From NCBI GenBank assembly GCA_049644325.1, contig JBARRR010000102.1, positions 1 to 17,368 on the forward strand: 17,368 bases of DNA, written 5' to 3'. Positions within the stretch are counted from its first letter, which is position 1, and every line of letters begins with the position of its first letter. The stretch comes from DASZHA01 sp049644325. Lineage in GTDB: Bacteria; Chloroflexota; Dormibacteria; DASZGP01. Position numbers and translations under genes: made by a program. The notes beneath the pieces were generated by a model. That model ran no database searches. It was given only the letters and a program-made list of their open reading frames with translations, and was not told the DNA's origin. Positions 1-6,178 of the stretch are shown here, piece after piece.

Positions 1-1
1 C

Positions 2-49
2 GGCGCCAAGGGCAACCAGGAAACCTTCGTCTGGCTGCGCCATGGCTGA
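2..49 (+). CDS. tlyA: C-terminal end of a TlyA-type RNA methyltransferase (5' end outside window)
   Basis: Only the last 15 codons are visible, ending in TGA at 47-49 and reading GAKGNQETFVWLRHG. The G-x-x-GN-x-E-F motif followed by W-L-R close to the stop resembles the C-terminus of TlyA/haemolysin-A family 2'-O-methyltransferases, which modify rRNA. The stop lies 8 nt inside nadK, and tlyA directly before nadK is a common bacterial gene order, which supports the reading. The evidence is a short tail plus context, so the identity is probable rather than certain. Confidence 0.55.
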   Translation, partial: GAKGNQETFVWLRHG

Positions 50-920
50 CGTCCTCTTCGTCCTCCACTCCAGGGTCGACCCCAATGAGCCGCACCTGCT
101 GGCGGCCATGGAGGTGCTTCGCGATCGAGGCAGGTCCGTCGAGGTCCTCCAGCGCCGGGACCCGACCACCCAGCCCGCCAATCCCGACAGCAGCTGGGGT
201 CTCGACCCCGCCCTGGTCCAGGGCTGCGAGCTGGTGGTCACCTTCGGCGGAGATGGCACCTTCCTCCACGCTGCCCGGACCGCGATCCGATACGAGGTGC
301 CCGTCCTCGGCGTCAACCTCGGCCGTCTCGGCTTCCTTGCCTGGGTCGACCTGGCCAAGGCTCCCGACGCGCTGACGGCCTGGCTCGACGGCGAGTGTGA
401 GATCGAGACGCGGGCGACGATCGTGGTCGAGCGCGACGGCAGCCAGCACATTGCCATTAACGAGGCCGCCTTGCGGAAGCACCAGCACGCCAACGTCATC
501 GAGATCGAGGTCCTCCTCGACGGCGGCATCGTCGGCCGATTTCACGCTGACGGTGCGGTGGTGGCCACGCCCACGGGCTCGACCGCCTACGCCGTCTCCG
601 CCGGTGGTCCCATCCTCGATCCCCGAGTGGACGCCGTGGTGGTGGTCCCGCTAAACCCCCACACCCTGGCGGCGCGAGCGCTGGTGCTGCCCGCCCACCA
701 CCCGGTCGAGGTTCGCGTCGACGAGTCCACCGTGCTCGAGCTCGACGGCGCCGAGGACCTCGACATCCCGGCCGACGAGGGGGTCACCTGCAGCCTGGAT
801 GGGCCGCTGCTGAAGATCGTCCGGGCCCCCAGCACGCCCGATTTCTACCAGCAGCTGCGGGAGAGGATGGGCTGGGGGGAGCCTCTGGTTCGCGAAGGCC
901 GCAGCCTCCGCGGCGGCTGA
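42..920 (+). CDS. nadK: NAD kinase
   Basis: This 292-aa protein phosphorylates NAD to NADP using ATP or polyphosphate in the cytoplasm. It carries the family hallmarks in order: GGDGT at residues 69-73 (D71 is the expected catalytic aspartate), the NLGRLGF segment at 92-98, the Asn-Glu pair N140-E141 that contacts the nicotinamide ribose, and DGAVVATPTGSTAY at 170-183 followed by SAGGPI. A PHTLAAR segment matches the usual C-terminal PHTL motif. Length is normal. The ATG at 42 overlaps the putative tlyA stop by 8 nt. No good Shine-Dalgarno is seen, so translation may be coupled. A dedicated NAD synthetase pair lies about 9 kb downstream in the same gene train, so both late steps of NAD(P) supply are in this cluster. 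Confidence 0.96.
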   Translation: MADVLFVLHSRVDPNEPHLLAAMEVLRDRGRSVEVLQRRDPTTQPANPDSSWGLDPALVQGCELVVTFGGDGTFLHAARTAIRYEVPVLGVNLGRLGFLAWVDLAKAPDALTAWLDGECEIETRATIVVERDGSQHIAINEAALRKHQHANVIEIEVLLDGGIVGRFHADGAVVATPTGSTAYAVSAGGPILDPRVDAVVVVPLNPHTLAARALVLPAHHPVEVRVDESTVLELDGAEDLDIPADEGVTCSLDGPLLKIVRAPSTPDFYQQLRERMGWGEPLVREGRSLRGG

Positions 921-1426
921 TGGCGGTGGGAGCACAGGCGTCGCGGTCGCGCTGGCGCTACCGGGTCGGCCAGGTGATTGCCGCGGCTCGAGCCAGGCAC
1001 ACCAACGTCAAGGTCGAGGACGTGCTCCGCGATCTGCCACCAAGCCTGGGGGAGCTGTGGCTGGAGATGGCGCCGCGGGACATGGTCCACTCGCTCAAGG
1101 TCTTCCAGCGGGTAACCGGTGACGAGCTCCTGGTCCGGCAGGCGGCGTTGCTCCACGACGTGGGCAAGGCGCGGGCGCCACTGGGGACCATCGGCCGGTC
1201 GCTGGTGGTGCTGGCGGAGCGGTTCGGCGCCACCGCGGCGCTGGAAGCGGTGCCGGTGCTCGGCGGGCGCTGCCGGCGCTACCGGGGGCACCCCGAGATC
1301 GGCGCCGAAATGCTGCGCCACGCCGGGGCCGACCCGGTGCTGGTGGAGATCGTGGCCGAGCACCAGTCGACGGCGCCGCGGCACCCCCAGACCGCGCGCC
1401 TGCAGGCGGTGGATGAGCGCGAATGA
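920..1426 (+). CDS. HD-domain metal-dependent phosphohydrolase, function unknown
   Basis: This 168-aa protein has an HD-superfamily layout: H57, the HD doublet H79-D80 within LLHDVGKA, H124 in a GHPEIGAEML segment, H148 in AEHQS and a possible last ligand D165 near the C-terminus. The H...HD...H...H...D pattern with a HPEIGA-like stretch recalls HD proteins that bind two metals, as in HDIG or HD-GYP relatives. The GYP motif itself is absent and there is no membrane or sensor domain. The substrate cannot be read from sequence. It starts at ATG 920 in a TGATG overlap with nadK and ends in an ATGA overlap with scpA. This is the slot where many bacteria carry recN or other genes after nadK. A nucleotide or cyclic-nucleotide phosphohydrolase is possible. 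Confidence 0.78.
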   Translation: MAVGAQASRSRWRYRVGQVIAAARARHTNVKVEDVLRDLPPSLGELWLEMAPRDMVHSLKVFQRVTGDELLVRQAALLHDVGKARAPLGTIGRSLVVLAERFGATAALEAVPVLGGRCRRYRGHPEIGAEMLRHAGADPVLVEIVAEHQSTAPRHPQTARLQAVDERE

Positions 1427-2187
1427 GCCTTGACCTGCGCGTCCAGACCTCGGCCTTCGAGGGCCCCATCGACCTCCTCCTCACCCTGGCCCAGCGGCAG
1501 CAGGTGGACCTCAACGAGGTCAAACTCGCCGACCTCGCCTGGGACTACCTGGCCGGGATCAAGCGGGACGCCGCCGAGGGAAGGTCGCGCTCTCCCGACG
1601 AGGTGGCCGCTTTCCTGGTGGTGGCCTCGCGCCTGCTGGCGCTCAAGGCGGCCGCGTTGCTCCCGTCGGCGACGCCCGAGGACGAGGAGGAAGACCTTGA
1701 ATCGTGGGAGGAGCAGGTCCGCCAGCGCATGGTCGAGTACGCCCGCTTCAAGGAGGCGGCCATGGAGCTGATGAAGCGCCACCAGGAAGGCGGCATTAGC
1801 TTCCCCTCGGCGATCGAGGCGGAGATCATCCCGATGGAGCAGCTCTCGATCGACCCCGGCGGCCTGGCCACTGCCTTCCAGGCCGTGCTCGACCGGCTGC
1901 CGGCCCCGGAGGAGGTCCAGTTCGAGCTGTCCAGCTACTCGCTCACCGACGAGATGGATGGCATCCGGGCGCGCCTGCGCCTGGGCGAGAGCACCAGCTT
2001 CGGCGCCATCTTCGAGACCGCCCAGAGCCGGCTCCATGCCGTGGTCATCTTCCTGGCGCTCCTGGAGCTGATCCGGGTCGGAGAGGCGAGCTTCCGGCAG
2101 AAGTCGGTCTTCGCCGACATCGAGGTCACCCTGGGTAAGGCTCCGGCGGTGGTCAGTGCCGAGGAGCTGGCGAACGACGATGAGTAG
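1423..2187 (+). CDS. scpA: Segregation and condensation protein A (kleisin)
   Basis: This 254-aa protein is the kleisin subunit that bridges the SMC heads in the bacterial condensin complex. The N-terminus shows the family signature FEGPIDLLL at residues 12-20, followed by helices that contact the SMC neck. The middle is acidic and charged (DEEEDLESWEEQ), as in other ScpA linkers. The C-terminal part, from about residue 185, resembles the winged-helix region (FLALLELIRVGEASFRQ). It starts at ATG 1423 inside the HD gene (ATGA). Its TAG at 2185-2187 lies 8 nt into scpB. The adjacent ScpB makes the assignment secure. smc is not in this window. Confidence 0.95.
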   Translation: MSLDLRVQTSAFEGPIDLLLTLAQRQQVDLNEVKLADLAWDYLAGIKRDAAEGRSRSPDEVAAFLVVASRLLALKAAALLPSATPEDEEEDLESWEEQVRQRMVEYARFKEAAMELMKRHQEGGISFPSAIEAEIIPMEQLSIDPGGLATAFQAVLDRLPAPEEVQFELSSYSLTDEMDGIRARLRLGESTSFGAIFETAQSRLHAVVIFLALLELIRVGEASFRQKSVFADIEVTLGKAPAVVSAEELANDDE

Positions 2188-2734
2188 CGACCAGCAGGTC
2201 CCCGACGGGGCGGTGGCGGATCATGGCGCCGCCTCCGACGCTGAGCTGGCGCGCCAGGCCGAGGCGCTCCTGTTCAGTCTCGGCACCGCGATCGAGGCCA
2301 AGCGCCTGGCCGACGCCCTGGGCATCGACCTCCGTCGCCTGGAGCCAGTGCTCGACCACCTTGCCCGGCTGCTTGCCGACCACGGCCTGATGCTGCAGCG
2401 CCACGACGCCCTGGTCCAGATGGTGACCCGGCCCGAGGCCAGCGATGCCGTCCGTCGACTACTCAACCCCGAGGTCCCCGGGCGGCTCTCACCGGCCGCC
2501 TACGAGACCCTGGCGATCGTGGCCTACCGCCAACCGGTGACCAAGGCCAGCATCGAGGAGGTGCGGGGGGTCGACTGCGAGCGCGTCCTCGAGGGGCTAC
2601 TGGCGCGCGGCCTGGTCGAGGAGCGCGGTCGTCTTGACGCCCCCGGCACGCCCCGCCTCTTCGGCACGACGATGCGCTTCCTGCAGCTCCTCGGCGTCGA
2701 GCGGCTGGAGGATCTCCCTGGCATCCCCGACTGA
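2180..2734 (+). CDS. scpB: Segregation and condensation protein B
   Basis: This 184-aa protein is the winged-helix partner that binds the ScpA linker and regulates SMC-ScpAB. It has AEALLFSLGTAIEAKRLADAL near the N-terminus (first winged helix) and the strongly conserved YETLAIVAYRQPVTKASIEE block followed by RGVD (second winged helix). The C-terminal LFGTTMRFLQLLGVERLEDLP is also typical. I chose ATG 2180, which overlaps scpA by 8 nt. A GTG at 2156 in the same frame would add eight residues (MPRSWRTT) that look unlike a ScpB start. A GAGGAG at 2161-2166 is rather far from ATG 2180, so coupling to scpA translation is likely. Confidence 0.93.
   Translation: MSSDQQVPDGAVADHGAASDAELARQAEALLFSLGTAIEAKRLADALGIDLRRLEPVLDHLARLLADHGLMLQRHDALVQMVTRPEASDAVRRLLNPEVPGRLSPAAYETLAIVAYRQPVTKASIEEVRGVDCERVLEGLLARGLVEERGRLDAPGTPRLFGTTMRFLQLLGVERLEDLPGIPD
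2707..2711 (+). promoter_or_regulatory. Possible Shine-Dalgarno for a CTG start of rluB
   Basis: GGAGG lies 6 nt before the CTG at 2718. It falls inside the last codons of scpB (Leu-Glu-Asp), so it could be coincidental. It matters because the rluB reading frame offers no ATG, GTG or TTG at a sensible position. Confidence 0.35.
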
Positions 2735-3482
2735 CGCCGGCGCTGTCCGCCTCAACCGCTACCTGGCGATGGCCGGGGTGGCCGCCCGCCGCAAGGCCGA
2801 CGACGTCATAGCCGCCGGCCGGGTGCTGGTCAACGGTGCGCCGCCGCCGCCGGGCGGGGTGTTGGTTGTGCCGGGGCGCGACCGCGTCGAAGTTGACGGT
2901 ATCGAGGTGCTGCCGGCGGCGTCGCACAAATACGTGGCCGTCAACAAACCGGTGGGCTATCTCAGCGCCGTCAGCGACAGCAGCCGGCGACCGCTGGTCA
3001 GCTCCCTGGTACCGCCCGAGCTGAACGAGGGCCGTGGCCGTCAGCCACTCCACCCGGTGGGCCGGCTTGACCTCAAGAGTCGTGGCCTGATCCTGCTCAC
3101 CGATGACGGCGAGCTCAGCTTCCGCCTGCAGCATCCACGGCACCACGTCGAGAAGGAGTACCGCGTCGTCGTCGGTGGGCGGCCCAGGGAGCGCGAGCTG
3201 GACCGGATCCGGAAGGGGATCGAGCTCGAGGAGGGACGCACCGCGCCGGCCGAGGTCGAGGTCATCCCGGGTTCGGACCCCGGTTCCACCGAGCTCAGGG
3301 TGGTGCTGCGCCAGGGTTGGAAGAGGCAGCTGCGGCGCTCGTTCCTGGCCATCGGCTACCAGGTCTCGGACCTCGCGCGCATCCGGCTCGGCTCGCTGCA
3401 GCTGGGCGACCTGGATGAGGGCAGGAGCCGCCTGTTGACCGACGACGAGGTCAAATCGTTGAAGGCCGAGGTGGGGTTGTGA
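2718..3482 (+). CDS. rluB: Large-subunit rRNA pseudouridine synthase (RluB/RsuA family); start codon uncertain
   Basis: The protein converts a uridine in rRNA to pseudouridine. An S4 RNA-binding domain opens it (VRLNRYLAMAGVAARRKADD, then GRVLVNG). The synthase domain follows with NKPVGYLS and HPVGRLDLKSRGLILLTDDG, in which D118 (counting from 2718) is the expected catalytic aspartate. RQGWKRQLRRSF matches the conserved C-terminal helix. The start is a problem: from the TTG at 2634 to the ATG at 2769 there is no ATG, GTG or TTG in frame. TTG 2634 would add about 28 residues with no family resemblance that overlap scpB by 101 nt. ATG 2769 would cut into the S4 domain. CTG 2718, with GGAGG 6 nt upstream, gives a sensible N-terminus. 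It ends in a GTGA overlap with cmk. The exact target site is not readable from sequence. Confidence 0.9.
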   Translation: MASPTDAGAVRLNRYLAMAGVAARRKADDVIAAGRVLVNGAPPPPGGVLVVPGRDRVEVDGIEVLPAASHKYVAVNKPVGYLSAVSDSSRRPLVSSLVPPELNEGRGRQPLHPVGRLDLKSRGLILLTDDGELSFRLQHPRHHVEKEYRVVVGGRPRERELDRIRKGIELEEGRTAPAEVEVIPGSDPGSTELRVVLRQGWKRQLRRSFLAIGYQVSDLARIRLGSLQLGDLDEGRSRLLTDDEVKSLKAEVGL

Positions 3483-4165
3483 TCGTCGCCATCGATGGGC
3501 CCTCGGCCTCCGGCAAGTCCACCATCGGGCGCCGGGTCGCCCGCCACCTCAAGCTGCCCCTGGTGGACACCGGCTTGATGTACCGGGCCATGACCGTGCT
3601 CGGGCTCGACCGCGGCATCGCTCCCAACGATGCAGCTGCAATGTCATCGCTGGCCGCCGGCATCGACCTCGAGGTCAACGATGATCCCAATGCCAACCCT
3701 GGCGACTGGCTGGTGAACGCCGGCGGCCTGGACCTCTCCCACCGCGTCTATGACCCCGGCATCGCCCCCGCCCTGGCCCAGGTCAGCCAGGTCCCCGGGG
3801 TCCGCGAGAGCCTTGTCGCACGCCAGCGCCGCTACCAGGACGGCCCCGGCGTGGTCATGGTGGGCCGCGACATCGGCACCGTCGTCTTCCCCAACGCGGA
3901 CTTCAAGTTCTTCATCACCGCTTCTAAGTCGGAGCGCACCCGCCGCCGCGCCCGGCAGATGCGCGACGACGACGACCACCTGCTCAAGGGGGAGATCGAG
4001 GATCGCGACGCAGCTGACACAGGCAGGTCGGTGGCGCCATTGCGGCCGGCCGAGGACGCCTATACGATTGATACCGATGGTCGCAGTCCTGATTCCGTGT
4101 TCGAGGAAGTCCTGCGCCTGATCGACTCCGGCAGCGCCCAGCGTGCCGGGGCGCCTGAAGCATGA
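3479..4165 (+). CDS. cmk: Cytidylate kinase
   Basis: This 228-aa enzyme phosphorylates CMP and dCMP to the diphosphates for RNA, DNA and CDP-lipid precursors. The P-loop is GPSASGKST at residues 7-15, followed by the acceptor-site segment VDTGLMYRAMT. The GRDIGTVVFP motif and the lid and nucleoside region RDAADTGRSVAPLRPAEDA are typical of the family. Length is normal. It starts at GTG 3479 in a GTGA overlap with the rluB stop, with GAGG at 3468-3471 giving 7-nt spacing. It ends in an ATGA overlap with plsC. The cmk-plsC pairing is common in bacteria and links CTP-pathway supply with phospholipid synthesis. Confidence 0.96.
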   Translation: MIVAIDGPSASGKSTIGRRVARHLKLPLVDTGLMYRAMTVLGLDRGIAPNDAAAMSSLAAGIDLEVNDDPNANPGDWLVNAGGLDLSHRVYDPGIAPALAQVSQVPGVRESLVARQRRYQDGPGVVMVGRDIGTVVFPNADFKFFITASKSERTRRRARQMRDDDDHLLKGEIEDRDAADTGRSVAPLRPAEDAYTIDTDGRSPDSVFEEVLRLIDSGSAQRAGAPEA

Positions 4166-4866
4166 CCGAGCCAGTAGCCGAGCTCCGCAGCTCCAACGTC
4201 CAGCGGGGACCGATGACGCCCAACTTCCTGTACTGGGTGATCCGCTGGGGGCTGCACGCGATCATCAGCGTGGTCCTGCCTCGACGGATGCACGTCAGTG
4301 GCAAGGAGAACGTGCCCCGCGAGGGTGGACTCCTGGTGATCAGCAACCACATCGCCACCGCCGACCCCCCGCTCCTGGGTGCGCTGTTCCCGCGGCCGTT
4401 GCACTTCATGGCCAAGGTCGAGTGGTTCAAGAACCCGGTGATCGGCTACCTGGCGCGGCAGTTCCTCTGCTTCCCAGTGGTCCGCCACACCGCCGACCGC
4501 TCAGCCCTCCGCTACACCCTGGCGCTGCTGCAGCAGGGGCAGGCGGTGGCCATATACCCCGAGGGCACCCGCTCTGAGGACCTGCAAATTCATCCCCCAG
4601 AGGCCGGCGCCGGCTTCCTCGCCCGGCAGGCCAAGGTGCCGATCCTGCCGGTGGCGACGTGGGGCGGCGAGGGGGTGCTGCCCAAGGGCAGCAAGTTTCC
4701 TCGGCCGGCCCATGCCCACATCGTCTACGGCAAGCCCTTCCAGCTGCCCGAGGGCAAGCTCTCCAACCAGGAGGCTGCTGACTACATGATGTCCAAGGTC
4801 GCCGAGCTCCTTCCTGACGACTACCGCGGGCACTACGCGACCTGGAAACCAGCCCGTGCCGGCTAA
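4162..4866 (+). CDS. plsC: 1-acyl-sn-glycerol-3-phosphate acyltransferase
   Basis: This 234-aa protein transfers an acyl chain to lysophosphatidic acid to make phosphatidic acid at the membrane. The HX4D catalytic box is NHIATAD with H63 and D68. FPVVRHTADRSAL fits the second motif. YPEGTRS (E124-R127) is the glycerol-phosphate-binding third motif, and ILPVATWG fits the fourth. A hydrophobic N-terminal stretch (FLYWVIRWGLHAIISVVL, about residues 22-39) could sit in the membrane. ATG 4162 gives an ATGA overlap with cmk. ATG 4213 (residue 18), with GGGGA a few bases upstream, is a plausible alternative start close to the family's usual N-terminus. It overlaps the next gene by 11 nt. Acyl specificity is not readable. 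Confidence 0.91.
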   Translation: MTEPVAELRSSNVQRGPMTPNFLYWVIRWGLHAIISVVLPRRMHVSGKENVPREGGLLVISNHIATADPPLLGALFPRPLHFMAKVEWFKNPVIGYLARQFLCFPVVRHTADRSALRYTLALLQQGQAVAIYPEGTRSEDLQIHPPEAGAGFLARQAKVPILPVATWGGEGVLPKGSKFPRPAHAHIVYGKPFQLPEGKLSNQEAADYMMSKVAELLPDDYRGHYATWKPARAG

Positions 4867-6178
4867 GACCTATGTCCTCGACACCAACGTCCTCCTCCAC
4901 GACCCCGAGGCGCTGATGTCCTTCGAGGACAACGAGGTGGTGATCCCGCTGGTGGTGATCGAGGAGATTGACTCCCAGAAGAAGCGCCAGGACGAGGTCG
5001 GCCGCAGCGCCCGCAGAGTGGCCCATCACCTCGACGACCTTCGCGGCGTCGGCAAGCTCTCTGAGGGCGTGCCGATACCCAGCGGCGGGACCCTGCGTGT
5101 GGTGATCCAGGCCAAGGGCGAGCACCTCCCCGTCGAGCTCGACATCAGCAAGCCCGACAACCAGGTGCTGGCGGTCACGGCGCAGCTCAACGGCGCCAGC
5201 AACGGCGCCCGGGTGGTGCTGGTCAGCAAGGACATCAACGTCCGGGTCAAGGCCGAGGCCCTCAACCTCACCGCCGAGGACTACGAGCGCGACAAGGTGG
5301 TGCGCAGCAGCAGCGAGCTGTACGGCGGCATCACGGTCATGGACGTCGACCCGCCGGCGATGGATGCCTACCAGCACGAGGCCCGTGCCGATGCCCGCAG
5401 CGTCGACCTCTATCCGAACCAGTTCGTCCACTTCCAGGTGCCCGAGAACCACAGTCTCAGCGCACTCGGCCGCTTCGATGTCGCCGAGCGCGCCATCGTG
5501 CCACTGGCGCCGGTGCAAAAGGACACCTGGGGGATCCAGGCCAAGAACCTGGGCCAGCGCTTCGCCCTCGACGCCCTGATGAACGACGAGATCTCGCTCG
5601 TCACCCTCACCGGCCGGGCGGGCACGGGCAAGACCCTGCTGGCGCTCGCTGCCGGGCTCCACAAGGTCGTCGACGAGCACGTGTTCCGCCGGCTGCTGGT
5701 GACGCGGCCGGTGATCCCCATGGGCAAGGACGTCGGCTACCTGCCCGGCGACAAGGAGGAGAAGCTGCGTCCATGGATGCAGCCGATCTACGACAACCTT
5801 GAGTTCCTGATGAGCACGATGTACAAGGACCAGATGGTCGGCGACATGGTGACCCGTCTGCAGGACAAGGGCCTGTTCGAGGTGGAAGCGCTGACCTACA
5901 TCCGTGGCCGCAGCATTCCCCAGCAGCTGATCATCGTCGACGAGGCCCAGAACCTGACGCCGCACGAGGTCAAGACCATCATCAGCCGGGCGGGGGAGGG
6001 GACCAAGATGGTGCTCACCGGCGACCCATACCAGATCGACCATCCCTACCTTGACTTCAGCAGCAACGGGCTCTGCTATGCAGTGGAGAAGTTCAAGGAG
6101 AGCCCCCTGGCCGCCCACGTGACCCTGACCAAGGGTCAGCGGTCCGAGCTCGCGGAGCTGGCGGCGGTCCTGCTGTGA
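4856..6178 (+). CDS. phoH2: PIN-PhoH protein (PhoH2/YlaK-type RNase-ATPase)
   Basis: This 440-aa protein has two domains. The N-terminal PIN nuclease domain (about 1-150) shows YVLDTNVLLHD with D9, then E36/E37, D101 and D126, the usual cluster of metal-binding acids. The C-terminal PhoH ATPase domain has Walker A GRAGTGKT at 253-260, the conserved RPVIPMGKDVGYLPGD stretch, and Walker B IIVDEAQN at 359-366 followed by LTGDPYQID. Proteins of this architecture are reported as RNA-unwinding ribonucleases, and some belong to toxin-antitoxin-like loci. No antitoxin-like small ORF is visible here, because the gene is fused by overlap to plsC (11 nt) and dinG (GTGA). The start is GTG 4856. All predicted catalytic residues are present, so it should be active. 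Confidence 0.93.
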   Translation: MPAKTYVLDTNVLLHDPEALMSFEDNEVVIPLVVIEEIDSQKKRQDEVGRSARRVAHHLDDLRGVGKLSEGVPIPSGGTLRVVIQAKGEHLPVELDISKPDNQVLAVTAQLNGASNGARVVLVSKDINVRVKAEALNLTAEDYERDKVVRSSSELYGGITVMDVDPPAMDAYQHEARADARSVDLYPNQFVHFQVPENHSLSALGRFDVAERAIVPLAPVQKDTWGIQAKNLGQRFALDALMNDEISLVTLTGRAGTGKTLLALAAGLHKVVDEHVFRRLLVTRPVIPMGKDVGYLPGDKEEKLRPWMQPIYDNLEFLMSTMYKDQMVGDMVTRLQDKGLFEVEALTYIRGRSIPQQLIIVDEAQNLTPHEVKTIISRAGEGTKMVLTGDPYQIDHPYLDFSSNGLCYAVEKFKESPLAAHVTLTKGQRSELAELAAVLL

